Assembly (NCBI GenBank): GCA_001600555.1
Contig: BCKH01000002.1
Span: forward strand, 1,240,001 to 1,304,000
Reading direction: 5' to 3'
Origin: Albophoma yamanashiensis
Taxonomy: Eukaryota; Ascomycota; Sordariomycetes; Hypocreales; Ophiocordycipitaceae
DNA: 64,000 nt
Shown: positions 52,519 to 64,000 of the stretch, piece by piece
How positions within the stretch are numbered: position 1 is the first letter of the stretch
Layout: each line of letters begins with the position of its first letter
Notes under the pieces: generated by a model
The model's database searches: none
What the model was told of the DNA's origin: nothing
Seen by the model: the letters and a program-made list of their open reading frames with translations, nothing else
Program-made: the position numbers and the translations under genes

Positions 52519-54422
52519 TTACTCGTTCGAGAGCTTATGGCAAGAGCCGACACGCACCTTGTACGGAATTGGGATGAAGTAGTCCGATGCCATCTGGCAG
52601 TCCCTCGGCGTGCTGTTATAAATCTTCAACACCCCGACGTCGCCTGGCCTGCGGTCGCCGTCGTCGCTCACGTCGGCAATGCCGCCACTGCCCCAGCGAC
52701 GGAAGAGGTGCGCCAGCAGCATGTGCAGCTCTGCATTCGCAAGAGCCATGCCCAAGCAGATGCGAGTACCGCCCCCGAACACGTGTAGGTACTTGTCGAG
52801 ACTGCCATCGAGCCATCGTTCGGGGTGGAACCCTAACGGATCCGGGAAGACATCCTCGTTCATCACCACCATGTATGGGCTCATGCTAACCACTGTCCCC
52901 GGTGGGAGCTCCCAGGTCGTCCCCGTCTTCCGGTCCTCACACGTCAATGTCTCGGTGGGTGCGATGCGGGGAAGCCTGCCGCTGGTGCCGATGTTGTGTC
53001 GAAGTGCTTCCTTGACGACGGCGCGCAGGTACGGCAGACTCTCGAGCTTAGCCAGGGGCACAACCTCGTCCGGGTCGGGTATGGCGGCGAACAACTCGTC
53101 GCGCAGCTTTCGTAGCGTCTCTGGGCGGTACAGCAGGTGGAAGGCTGCCATGGTCAGGGTCCATGCGGACGTCAACGTTCCGCCTTGCACGAGGATTTGG
53201 CCTTCCTGGGCCAGCCGCGTCGGCGTCTTCTCCTCGGGCGGGAGTGTTTTGGAAGACAGTAACTCGTGGAAGATGGTCGGATGGCTAACGTCGAGCTGCC
53301 ACCTCATCGTGTTTTCGGACGCCTTGATCTCGGAAATATGTGCCACAATGTCGTTCTTCATCTTCAAGAAGCCTCCCCATCCTGAGACAACACATCGTCA
53401 ACAAGACGGCAGCAGCACATGCAAGGTGCAGCTGGTGACGGCTTACCTGGGACCCAGCGGCCAGAGAAAGACTCGGGTAAGCTGTTGACGAGAGTGAGGG
53501 CCCAATTCATATGCTTGACAAACATGCCCATGTGGGTTCCCGTCAGCAGATTGTCGGCCACCTCACGACCAAAGTCAGGCTCTTCAACTGCGGCGCGTCA
53601 GTACTCCACGGTCTTTCGCTGCTGTTCGTAGAGACGTACTCAGGTGGTCGCTTCTGGCAAATGCATATTCGTTGATGACGTCTGAACAGCGCCTTTCAGC
53701 TTGAAGGTTTCGCGTGATCAGGGTCTATTGGCCTCACCGTTCGAGAATGCCGAAAACGGATACATGATATTCAGCGGATGCCCCCTCTTGGTGTGTGCCC
53801 ACCTCATGAGAGCAGCCAAGAGGGCATTCACGCGCTCTTCCAGGATCGGTTGCAGGTTGCGAACGCTTTGAGTCGAGAAAAATGGGTTCAAAACGCCGCG
53901 CCGCAGCTTGTGGAGGTGGTGATCGATGGTTGCAAGACCGCAATCTTGGAACCGGTGTTAGGCTACCGTCACGAGTCAGACAAGGTGAAGTTCAGCACGT
54001 ACGAGGAGCACCAAACTGGAAGGATTAAGTTAGCCAATTCTTGAAGGAAGCCAAACTCTCGTGAACGGTACCTGCTTGGCATGGAATTCCCATTTGTCCC
54101 GCGGGTGGGAGGGCCCTCCGTACAACTCGGCGTGGAAGTCGGGGTCCAGAATGTGAACCTCCCAAGGGTTGATACGGATGACGTCGCCATACTTCTTGTG
54201 CATCTCGATGATGCGAAACGTGTATTTCCCTCCCAGCACAATGTCATAGTAAAACTCGTAGTACTGCGTCAGAGCCGCGAGCTTGGGGCCGGGTATGTGA
54301 GCTATGGGGCTGAGCCAAAGCCTCCGGATGCCTACAGTGATCGCATAGGCAAGCCAGACAACACAGGAAACACAGACCAGTTGCCTCCAGGTGAGGGCAA
54401 CTATGGAGTCAAAGATGGCCAT
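52519..54422 (-). CDS. Cytochrome P450 monooxygenase, trichodiene-oxygenase-like
   Basis: Six exons (54422-54072, 54015-54003, 53944-53738, 53681-53640, 53587-53447, 53381-52519), all phases consistent, give 538 aa. Exon 2 is only 13 nt, and splicing it in restores the conserved FGAP...ATIDHHLHKLRRG sequence. An N-terminal membrane anchor (CVSCVVWLAYAITV) and Pro hinge (IPGPKLAA) point to the ER. ExxR is at about 376-379 (KEALR), PERW at 438-441, and the heme loop FGGGTRICLG has the ligand Cys at about 460. The I helix reads GGTLTS at 318-323, where most P450s have (A/G)Gx(D/E)T(T/S); the acidic residue is replaced by Leu. C-terminal features (AAFHLL, LRKLRDELFAAIPDPD) resemble fungal CYP58-type enzymes. 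The substrate is unknown. The extreme C terminus could carry one more intron (GTGCGT at about 52554). Confidence 0.9.
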
Positions 54423-55146
54423 GTCAATCAAGAGTATAGTTACACAAATGTCTCGTGCTCAGGCTGTAGGATGTGGGCAAGTGGAGGACCTATTTAACCA
54501 GCGTCCAAGTTGTTGGACGAGACCCAGACAACGACGGTCATGTCGTGAAAGCTCGGACCTGGGGACATCGGGCTTAGCCCATCATGGTTCTCAGATTTAC
54601 CCCCTGCACAGCGGCAACTTCCAAGTAAAGGTGCTGGCCTTGATCGCGCAAAATCGATGGAGGGCTCCGCTCGCCGAACTGATAGGCCAACGGCCATGCC
54701 GGCCAAGCAAGCGTTGGTACGCACATGCCTGGGCGCTACGCTCCCTAGTAAAAGCCTCATCGTCTGGCGTATCGCATCAACTTCCTGACGCGAACAAGAA
54801 AGGGCATGGGCTGTTCAGGCTAGTACGGCTATTTCTTCGCCCCAAGCGCACGCAGAGCCGTTGGTCGTTGGGCGGCGATATTCCGACGATGCAACGCCAC
54901 GACCACATCCAGGCGATCCTAGCATCATGCGGGGCGGACCGAACGGCAGCTGACTTTCGGAGTCTTGCAAGGCGTGTGATTGGACACATCTCTTATACGG
55001 GCGAGCTGGGCTTTGCAGCGAGGCAGTTTCCAGTCTCCCCTCCCGACAGCGAACCCATCTGACGAGAGGTCATGTCAGTGACAGCCCCCAACGTACGCGC
55101 CAGCCATCGGACAAGATGTGGTAAACATGACGTTGGAGCTACCCCA
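54423..55146. other. Upstream region of the P450 gene
   Basis: A plus-strand frame of about 220 codons covers much of it but gives no known domain and starts inside the P450 promoter. I treat it as chance. No other gene is seen. Confidence 0.35.
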
Positions 55147-55960
55147 GCGAGGCGTGAGACCAGGGTAACTCGGTGACGGTGTAGCTGGCGAGTCCAGAGA
55201 GCGCAGTATAAGCGAGTTCGCGCACGACATGGCGTTTGGTGGTTGCCTGTTCAAGCCACAACCGGAGACAGGACGCCATCTGGAAGGCGTTGGGTGCCCC
55301 GGTGCCTGTGTCGTCTGATGTAGACCCTTGCGGCGGCGCTTCGTGTGTGACGACTGAAAAGCCGGAAAGATTGTGGCGTTCCCGAGATGTACTTCGACAA
55401 AGTCGCTGAAGGCTTTAATATCGCGACTGGACGTCCAAGACCCCTCCACTATGACCTTCACACAACTTCGTTGCTGTACAAGTAGCTTGTCCGAATTGGG
55501 CAGGATGAATAGAGGGAGGGGGGAGGGGCCAGTGACATACTTGGTTCGGTCGATGTCGATGCCATGTTCGTCAGGATGCCCTGCTTGCAGACTTCGATCT
55601 GGCTGAGCCATCGGGACCTGCCCTCGCAAGCCTATCACACCCCGGCACCCAGCCGTAGAGCAAGCGGAAAAAGATCGTCACATTGTGACAGACTCCCGCC
55701 CCCCGCACGTTGGCCACCTCAGCCCGTATTAGATCCTTTTCGGAGCCATTTGCAATTCGTATATCGTTCCGAGCACTCCGTTCTTGCAGCTCGCTGGCGA
55801 AAGCCGCGTCAAGCCTGCAGCACGCCACATGTCCGTCACTCCACAAGCGCCAGTTCGGTGAAGGCGGCACGAGATGCCCGCTCAACCAGCCGCGCCGCAC
55901 GTCGCTCACTGGCCATGAGGAGGAGAACATGCTCCCCTGGTGCTCTGTTGGGAACCACAA
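55147..55960 (-). other. Coding-like minus-strand segments, gene model unresolved
   Basis: Two stretches look like real protein. At about 55880-55640 the frame gives SELQERSARNDIRI, then ANGSEKDLIRAEVANVRGAGV and CHNVTIFF. At about 55420-55147 another frame gives RHNLSGFSVVTHEAPPQG and then NAFQMASCLRLWLEQATTKR, VVRELAYTAL and SYTVTELPW, followed by a stop. They must be joined by introns I could not fix, or the gene is decayed. NDIRI...SE followed by HNVT faintly recalls the NSE metal motif and following HNxVT of fungal terpene synthases, but the spacing is off by one, and no DDxxD motif was found upstream. A terpene synthase beside a trichodiene-oxygenase-like P450 would make sense, but I regard this as a guess. 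Confidence 0.35.
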
Positions 55961-58900
55961 GGCTGCAGACGACTTCCAGAGGAGCCACTGGCCTGCCCAG
56001 GAATGACCGGGCGCCCAGTACGACGCGGGGCCGTGAAATGGACGTTCTTGACCGCCTGGAGGTGGAAGTACAAGTCAGATGCAACGATATCCGTCACGGA
56101 GTGGCGTGTGGGCGTGGCATCCTGGCTTTCCGCTGCCCGCTGCCGTGCTGTGATGCCGAAGGGAGAGTCGCCTCGGAAGGCAGGGAGGGACCCAGGATCC
56201 CAAAGCTCGTCCTGCGCCTCCCTGCCGATCGACAGTGTGGCAGAACAGAGGCTGGAGCATTCGTCGTCACCGGACGTGAAGCACACTCGGTCAGGTTTTC
56301 TGAGGACCTCGGTGTGAGATCCTAGTCGGACGATGTCACGACGGGAGGAGGGACAGCGGAGGGGTAAAGCAGGGACATGAGCGCCGCAGCTGCCCCGCCC
56401 CCACCATCGGAGCTTCGAACGCTCAGCTTCTTAGAAAGCGGCCAATCAGCAAGAAACCATTGCCGCATGTGCAGCTGCTTCTGGCTGCCATCCGAAAGTC
56501 GAAGCAGCGAGCCTGCCATATCCAGCCTACTCTCGCCGCCACCTCTCCGTGGTTGGTCGCTGCCTCCAGAGTCTGGCCCCTTGGTTTGTCGGCCCTGGCC
56601 ACTTCCTTGCGCCATTGTTCGCTCTGCTGACCAGCGCGTGACTCTCCGCCGACTTGCGTTCTCAAGCCTCCGAACCACCGACAAGCTCAGCCAACAGCAC
56701 GGATACCGGTCCCCAATGCCACCAGCAACAGAGAGGGGCAGACACCTGTCGAGCGAAATAAATACAACAGGTCCGGGGCGGGGCTTGCCATGGCAGCGCG
56801 AAAAGTACCTGGAGTGCCAACGTGGCCGAGCCCGCATTGACGAACCATCCCGCAAAACGAAGGCTGTGTGCCTGGCTCTCCCGACCTCGCGGATTCACTT
56901 CACCACCCCCATCGAGAATACCGCCGAATCTCCACAACCACCTCTTTAGCCGGGGAGGTCCACTGTTGTCGGCGCCGTTGTCATGCAGGTGCCACCTCGA
57001 CCGCCCCGACCGAGTACCCACTCCGGCTACCGGCTACAGCCGCTGTCAGCTCCAGCTCCGCAGAGCGGGTGTGGCTGCCGGGCCGAGCCATCGGCCATTT
57101 CGACTGGAACGGTGGCTCAACGCTTCTGTCGAAGAAACAGAGACAGGATAGCAACGCCGCAGTGACCACAGGCAGTAGCTCGGCTAGATGCCGGTCGTGC
57201 CCTGGCAGAAATTTCCTCACACCGTTTCACGGTCGAAAGGCGAGCGGTAATAAAAAGCATCCGTCATTGGCGTCGCCGCCTTCTCCATTCTAGTGCCATC
57301 GCTGGCGATTACCGATGTTGCCAAAATGCTCCCGTCCCGGGTGCATGATCGAGTCTAAAGCGGTAACGCCCGGTCGTGGTGTGTCTTTTTATTTTCCCCT
57401 TCCCAACATTTCGCCTGTTCCCCAGTCTATATTTTGCCAGCCGTTCCCTAGAAAAGACAAAGCAGCGAAAACTCCATCTCGAAAATACAGAGTCCAGAAT
57501 ATTACAAAAGATCGGTCGGAAGCATCATCTGACGGCGCGTCTCGGTGGCTGCTGAAATCGGTTAGCACCTTGAACGGGCTTCGTGCCTGAGCGTGCGGCC
57601 GCATACCAGGACCGTGAACATTCGCCCCAAGGGCCCTGACGGCAGGGCCTGTTTCAGCACCCCCTGGAAGGCTTCGGGGGCTTGGGCGCGTTTGGCTTCA
57701 CGACGCCTGTTGTGTCATAGGGACCTCGCGGCATGGCTGCGGCTCGTCTGGTCGGTGAGTTTGGTGCAGAGGCGATGGATGTACGGAGCTGCAGGGCAGT
57801 CCAAAGATGAGGCCAGGCGGTCGCGGCGCAGGCGGAGCGGGACGGAGAGGAGCGCTCGCGGCGACAACAGACGGCTTATCTGGTGATTCGTACGAAGCAG
57901 ACTGAAAGGCAGGTGGGAAGGTGAGTGGTCTGGCAGATGGTACGAGTGATGCGAGAACTTGAAGGGAAACGAAGTCGGAGGCCTGTCTGAGATTTTAAGC
58001 CCTGGTGGGCTGGCGGCGTTGAATTTTGCCCACGGCGTATCTGCACAACCTCGCGTGGCAGTCCTTTTGCTGGGCCCTTTAGTCCGTAACGGTACGCTAT
58101 AAATGTGCTTGGATGTTGCGGAAGACCCCGGCTGGTCAGCGATACCCCTGATTCCGCCCCGGCTACCCTTGCCCCCTGCAGGCTGTGATGTTCTGCGCCC
58201 GGTCCTTCGAGCACCATCTGAAGGGATCCACAGGATGCTGTTGACGTAGCCGGCCGTTTCTCGTCTCGACGAGGGCGAGCCAATGGCGCGGCGCCGCGGA
58301 ACGCTGTCTGGTGAGAGAAGCTCCGAAGTTGCGTGATCGGTACGGCTGCAACCTTGGATGCCGAGACGGGCACAATCAGGCCTGAAGCGCGGCGCACGCG
58401 CAAGGCTGACCGCATCGATGCCTCACGCAAACGAAGCGCCACCCGACGCCGTCGACGTTTGCGCGGGAGCAAGCTCGGCGCAATCGCCCGCGGAGCGCGA
58501 TGAGCCACGACAAAGCGGTGTCTCCGTTCGGCGACGAAGCGCCAATGGAAACGGCGCTGGAGCCTCGCTCCGTCCGCACGGTTGGGTCGTGTAACTACGC
58601 AGTACCTTAGGTACCTTACCTTCGAGTCCCTTGCTAATTACGGGGCGAGCTTCTGGAAGTGCCAGGTCAATTGCGGCCTCATTGGGGGGGCCAGAGGGCC
58701 GACGGAACATTCGCGATGCTTGCCGGCCGAGAGAGGCGACAGCGATGGTTAGGGGTCAGGACCCTGTCCCGGCGGTAGCGGCCACCGCTTCAATTCCTAG
58801 CCTCGATGTTCAAGCTTCAAGAAGCCTCGAGCACGCGGACGGGCCCCATTGCAGAATGGGGTGATCTGCAGTTTCGCGCAGCACCATGACAACCTTAGCA

Positions 58901-60272
58901 GGTGCTGCGTGCTGTTGCAGCCGAGGCAGGCAGGAAGGCCATGACATGACGTCTGTCCCGAGAGCCGAAGAGCCTCACCCCTGGAATGCACAAGTCGGCT
59001 CGCGTGTCCAGTGTCCACCGAAGGCCAGCACCACCACCACCACCACCGGCAGCACTAGCTAATTACAACCAGCAAATACCTACGAGGGACGCCCTCGGTG
59101 CGCCTCGGATGGGCTGCGCCGCGCGTTTCATTTCCCGGCCCGGCCTGACTAGGCTCCGTGCCAGCGAACCCCAGGGGACTGGGCAGCGGACACCAACGCC
59201 AGACGTGGCGGAATGCCGATCGGGACGCTTCCCGACGCGGCGAGGGGAGACGCGACGACGCAGGGACAGGCAGCGACGGCGGTTTGCTCGGCCAACGGCG
59301 GACTGCGGCGTCGCCAGCAAATCGGACAGCCCAGCGGCTTCGCTCGCCCCCCCAGCAAACGAATCGTCCTTCCTCACAGCGCACTGGCGGTGATGCTGCA
59401 CGGGGCGTGTGGCCTCACGGGTGCGTGCGCCTGTGTGGCCTCGTCGGTGTCTCAATGCTGATTGCTTTGGGCGCTCCGCAGGGCGTAGCGGCATGCAAGG
59501 TACGGTACGAGGACAGCACCTCGCCTGACCTTGGCTACACCGACGCGCGTCAGCGGTGAGTGGTTCTCCCGGCCTGCCGGCCAGAGACACCATCGACAGA
59601 CCCCGTCTTCGAAACCAAGTTTTGTAACGAAGCCCAGCAGGGGTTAGGCAGACATCAAAATTTTCAAACCAAGATTCGTGCCGGGGAGTCGGGACGAGCA
59701 ACGACCAGGGATGTGCCCTTTGCGACTTGTCATCCAACCTTGAACCAAGATGCATCCGCCTGCAGGGACGTGCGCCGGGGAGGTTGCGAATACCATCGAC
59801 CGGGCGCTGCCACTTGCTGCTGCAGTCGGACGGCATTTCTCCATTCTTCAATTCGCGGACGGCGCAAAGGCCCGAGCCTGAGACGAAGACTTTCCATGCC
59901 ATCACACAGCCCATCAGGGGCCCGTCGGAAACAAGCCCCCGGCTCCCCGTCGAAGCGGAACCGCTGTTCGTTTTCCCGGTACCGTAGCTTCGGTATCCGA
60001 CCCCTGCTGCGAAGCGCAACGGCGGGTACATGCAGGTACGAGTCTCGTAAGGACTAATACTTGTTGAGCTCGACAGGGGCAAACGCTTCAATGGCATTCA
60101 ACACGGACGCAAACAGGAATGGGCTCAGCAAACGTCAGTGGCGGTCACGGCCTCGCCGTTGCTTCTTACTCTTCACAGAGAGGCCAATGGCTTTATTTAA
60201 TCAATTTATTTTTTATTATTCTGGCTGACGTCACTTCATAGTGCAGGCTACAAACATCCTCGTCATTGCCAT
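55961..60272. other. Long GC-rich gap, no recognised gene
   Basis: Open frames are abundant on both strands (up to 344 codons on the minus strand at 59063-60097) because stops are rare in GC-rich DNA. Their products are rich in Arg, Ser and Pro, without any domain, signal peptide or credible leader. 55961-56320 on the minus strand may be the 5' part of the unresolved gene to its left. A CACCAC run lies at about 59030-59048. Nothing else is supported. Confidence 0.4.
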
Positions 60273-61948
60273 TCACCAATGGCCCTCGACCGTCAACGTC
60301 CCGCTCTTGGTCACCAAAAACTCATCCACCGCCACATCTTTGCCGCTCTCCTTGCCGCAGCCACTTTCCTTGATGCCGCCGAATGGAGCCTCTGAGGACG
60401 AGCTGTTGCCTGTGTTCTAATATCCGCCCTGCAGTCAGTGACCTGTTTGAAGCACTCGTTTCCAATCAAGTCCTGCGCACCGTGTGTGAAGAAGAAAGAA
60501 GAGCGAGCCAATGACGGGGTCGCGAAAAAAGGACTGGAGCATGCGATAAGAGGGAAGAGGGAAACGGGAGGGTGACGCACCAGCCCAATCATGCCGGCCT
60601 CGAGCCGTTCAAACATCCTCCACAAGCGATCAACGTCCTTGGTGAAGACGTAGCTGGCGAGGCCCATGCTGGTGTTATTTGCCCGCGCAACGACTTCGTC
60701 CTCGGTGTCGAAGACGGAGACGCCCAGCAGCGGCGCGAAAATCTCATCGCGGCTCATGAGCATGTCGTCGGTGACGCCCGTTACGATTGTCGGCTCCATG
60801 AAGTAGCCGCCGTCGCTTCCCGCGCCGGCAGAGGCGTTCATTCGCTTCCCGGTGCCGAGCACCATCTTCGCCCCGTTTGCGAGTGCATCCCGCGCCATCT
60901 CCTCTGCCTTGTCGAGCCCCCGCGACGTCGTCACGGGCCCCAGCGTGGTTCCTTCTGCCATGCCGTGGCCAAGCTTGAGCTTGGACGTCTGCTTGATGAG
61001 CTCCTCGACGAACCCATCGTGCAGGCCGCGCTGGACGTAGAGTCGATTGGACGATATGCAGGCTTGGCCCGCGTGTCGCCACTTGAGGGCCATGAGCTGC
61101 CCCATCGCTTGATCTAGATTGGCGTCGTCAAAGACGACAAACGGACAGTTGCCTCCGAGCTCCAGCGTTGACTTCTTCAGGTTCTTCGCACAGAGGCTGG
61201 TGACGATCTTGCCGACACGGGTGCTTCCAGTGAACGTCACCTTCTTAACCAGCGGGTGCAGACAGAGCGCCTCGGCGACCGCTGGGGTGTTGTCAAGGCT
61301 CGTCGTCAGCACGTTGAGGGCTCCCGGAGGAAACCCAGCCCTCAGCGCGAGCCGTGCCAGAGCGAGGATGGTGATTGGGGTCTCCGGCGAGGGCTTAACA
61401 ACCATGGTGCATCCGGCAGCCAAGGCGGCGCTGACCTTCCGTATCGACAGCGCGATTGGAAAGTTCCACGGCACCAGCGCTGCCGCGACGCCAATGGGCT
61501 GCTTGATGGTGATGGCTCTGCGGCCCGGGACGGCCGACACGATCGAGTTTCCGTGCGCCCGCTCCGCCTCGCCGACGAACCACCACGTAAAGGTCAGGGC
61601 ATAGTCAATCTCGCCGTTGGCCTCAGCCAGCGGCTTGCCCGTCTCGTAGACCAGGATCTTGGCCAGGTCGTCCTTGGCCTCGACGATCTCATGATGCCAC
61701 CGCGAGAGACACTGTGAGCGCCGTCTCGGCGTCCACTTGGAGTAGGACTGAAAAGCGGCGTGGCACGACTCGACGGCTGCGTCGACGTCCTCGTCGGTGC
61801 AGTCGGGGCATGACGCCCAGACGCTGCCGGAGCCGGGGTCAACAACGTCGAAGCGCTTGCCCGATTTGGCAGCGACGGACTCGCCGTCGACGAGGCAGTC
61901 GAGCTGACCGAGGGCCGCGTCCGTGAGCTCGAAGGGGAGTTGCGCCAT
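60273..61948 (-). CDS. Aldehyde dehydrogenase, succinate-semialdehyde type
   Basis: Two exons (61948-60581 and 60416-60273; 164-nt intron, phase 0) give 503 aa. Without the splice the frame runs into a nonsense tail. With it the family C terminus appears (NTGNSSSSEAPFGGIKESG...GKDVAVDEFL). NAD(P)-dependent ALDH features: PWNFP at 160-164, VVKPSPETP with Lys185, the nucleotide loop TFTGSTRVGK, general base Glu263 in LELGGNCPF, and catalytic Cys297 in GQACISSNR. The chain AAALVPWNFPIALSIRKVSAALAAGC and the overall length fit the succinate-semialdehyde (GABA shunt) class, which oxidises the semialdehyde to succinate. Cys297 is followed by ISSNR, as in that group. There is no clear mitochondrial presequence, so the protein is probably cytosolic. 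Exact substrate is inferred. Confidence 0.92.
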
Positions 61949-64000
61949 GCTTACCGGTTTGCGTGTGGCGTGGCCACTGCTGGAAACATGGCAAGCTACT
62001 AATATGTGCTCCTACGTGCCGTCGCAGTTCGTCGACGCCGCTAGCATTTGACTTTGGATCTACCGAGCGGGGTCCCGTCCTCCGCACTTACGAGTACGAG
62101 CACACGGCAAATGCACTCTGCCCGATCTGCCCAAGGCCTCGGGTGCCCAGGCGGAGCCGATTAAGCGAGATCCGAAGGCTTGCCGTCGGTCGCTACTCGT
62201 AAAGCCAGGGCCGGCCACAAGGGGCAGATTGGGGAGGAAGAGTTGGTCATATCTCATAGTTGGGCTGTTGCGGCAGCCTACCCACATGCCCAGTCTCCAG
62301 ATCAGCGCCATTGTCGGGCAGCGTCGAACAGATCAGGATCGATACTTGTCGTCAAAGTGCAGGGGTGGCTTGAGCCTTCTGGATTCGGCGCTCCACTGCG
62401 GATTCGCGGGCCGGCGTCGTAGCTATGCCTGACGCCACGAGCCGACTTCCTAGGACGTGCGCCCTGCGCGCAACCCCCGAGCTCGCATCTCTCTGTCGCT
62501 TTCTCTGCCCAGCCTCTAATCGTATTGAGCTCATGGTCCGTTGTGCCATGCGTGCTGCTTTGCTTGGTTCTAGCGATGTTTTGCCATCGGTCTCTTTCCT
62601 TGCGTCTCCTCGTGCGGTCTGGTGGTTTCCCTTGATCGATACCCCTCTGGTGAAAACGGGGTTCGTGCCTACAGCGAGCTTTGGTGGTATTGTTGTTTCA
62701 TATTGCCAATATTGACTGCTCGTTGTGGGACGCTGCGGCAGACTACGAGTCGTAGGACTGGAGGATTGGGACAGGGGTTCACCCGCGAGCGTCTCCATTA
62801 CATGTGCGAAGGCACAACGGGATCCTCTGCGATGACGGTGAGAAATGTACGAAGATGAGGAGTGGCGGACTAGTGGTGTTCAATGGAGTCCCCGACTGGA
62901 TTTTCGTGGAAGAGATTCAAAGTGGCCGCTCGTCGCTGTGCTGCTCGACCGTCACAGTACAATTCATGCTGCGTCCCTAAGCTTCAACGACATGGGTGTC
63001 AAAACGTATACGTCCGAGCAGGATGCGTACCCTCATGGAGCCCGAGCTCCGCAACCCTGCGTCCCACGGTTCAATTCAACGTCCTCCGCATGTGGGCCAG
63101 TCGGGCCTGTCGGGATGACGACACATTCGAGTTCGTTTGACGACAGCACGCAGCCTGCGTCTGGCAATGGGGAGGTTGCCCTCAATCCTCTACATCAATC
63201 ACAGGCGCTGCTACTGAAGCGCCACCACGTGTCGCAGCAACGAGCGCCATGTCTACAGCGCATCGAACGCCGTCGCGCACTAAAGAAGAGCATGCGGCTC
63301 GTCGGCGGATCAAGGCGGGCTCGGCATCTTCCAGATTCGGAAATGGCCGCTCTGGTTCAGATATCGCTCTCGAGGACACCGTCAGCCAGGGAGAGAGGTC
63401 GCCGACCACCTGGGCGACGGCCGGGGTGCTGCTCAGCGGCACTGCGCTTCGTTCGACGAGCGAGAATCTGCCAAAGTTGATAGTCAATATCTAAATGAAA
63501 ACGGTAGTTTCCGAATTTGGAGGACGCCCGAGTCAGATAGCGGCCAACGGACTAGCCGCTCCGTGCCGTGCCGCTCGTGGCCCCCCGGAGAGCTCCAGCT
63601 CCTCCTCCTCCTCCCCGTCGTCGTCGTCGTCGTCGTCATAGTCGTAGTACTAGACTCTTAGCGGCGTCGTCGTCGTCGGTGCCGCTCGGACGAGTTCCGT
63701 GTCCACTAAATCATGCAGTGAGAGTCTTCCCTGCGCCGAGCCACGAGGGTGATCCGTTGCGACGCGGACCAACAAACGGGGCAGATATTAAGGAAGGGCT
63801 AGACGACGTTAAGTGTCCAGCTCCGGCTGCCAATGTCGAGGTGTTGCGTGTAAATGACCCACCTTGGACTCGGTCATCGAAGCGGTTGTTCTGGATGTAG
63901 CAGGCCGTCGGTGCGAGCCCTGCTTCTAGCCTGATGCCGGTCCCAACTTAGCAAGCGCGCCGCTATGATTCCGCGAGAAGGTCTCGCATGGCGAAATCTC
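61949..64000. other. Right-edge region, no supported gene
   Basis: 61949-62250 is the ALDH promoter side. A small ATG-started plus-strand frame (63249-63494, 81 aa, beginning MSTAHRTPSRTKEEHAARRR) is coding-like but unmatched (about 0.25). Simple repeats of CTC and GTC occur at 63596-63640. No domain is seen in the rest. Confidence 0.35.
63596..63640. repeat. CTC and GTC trinucleotide microsatellites
   Basis: A run of CTC units (about 63596-63615) passes directly into about seven GTC units (63618-63638), in noncoding sequence. Confidence 0.9.

Noticed and set aside
59063..60097. 344-codon minus-strand open frame in GC-rich DNA
   Set aside because: Low stop density from GC richness; overlapping frames on both strands are equally open, and no domain or signal is present.

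Overview
This 64-kb window comes from a filamentous ascomycete, most likely a sordariomycete and probably Hypocreales. The evidence is short GT-AG introns of about 49-70 nt with CTAAC/CTGAC-type branch sites, an EF-1alpha gene and a beta-tubulin gene with the usual filamentous-fungal intron layout, SLS1, Zn2Cys6, siderophore-transporter and AA11 LPMO genes, and decayed repeats whose copies differ almost only by transitions, as repeat-induced point mutation (RIP) would leave them. All gene models below were spliced by hand from splice motifs and reading phase. I cannot name the species.

Positions 1-22 kb look like an AT-richer accessory compartment. They hold a truncated amidase, an AA11 LPMO, a pepsin-like secreted aspartic protease, two small secreted cysteine-rich proteins, a KNR4/SMI1-like protein and a GPI-anchored two-repeat protein. 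Between them lie repeat remains: a RIP-marked repeat pair (about 6.9 and 12.8 kb), a possible LTR-element relic (8.4-10.5 kb), a 971-bp element with 112-bp terminal inverted repeats (14.4-15.35 kb), and relics of BTB and ankyrin genes. Positions 22-29 kb carry a mucin-like membrane protein with an in-frame minisatellite, interrupted near two ambiguous bases, and a DHA1-type MFS transporter.

Positions 29.8-47 kb are a compact, GC-rich conserved block: siderophore transporter (+), divergent beta-tubulin (+), Zn2Cys6 regulator (-), MYND-like zinc-finger protein (-), SF3b5 splicing factor (+), Nse3/MAGE subunit of SMC5/6 (-), SLS1 mitochondrial regulator (+) and EF-1alpha (-). MYND/SF3b5 and Nse3/SLS1 are divergent pairs on short shared promoters. 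SF3b5/Nse3 and SLS1/EF-1alpha are convergent.

Positions 47-64 kb are sparser: an intron-containing tRNA-Arg(CCT), an MFSD10-type MFS transporter (-), a cytochrome P450 of the trichodiene-oxygenase-like type (-), coding-like but unresolved minus-strand segments beside it, and an aldehyde dehydrogenase of the succinate-semialdehyde type (-). The rest of 56-60 and 62-64 kb is GC-rich sequence in which I recognise no gene.

The observations most worth a second look are Ala at beta-tubulin residue 198 (the benzimidazole-resistance position), loss of the I-helix acidic residue in the P450, the long-TIR non-autonomous element beside the KNR4-like gene, the minisatellite-encoded stalk protein, and a dispersed 9-bp motif, TACGGAGTA, found far more often than expected.
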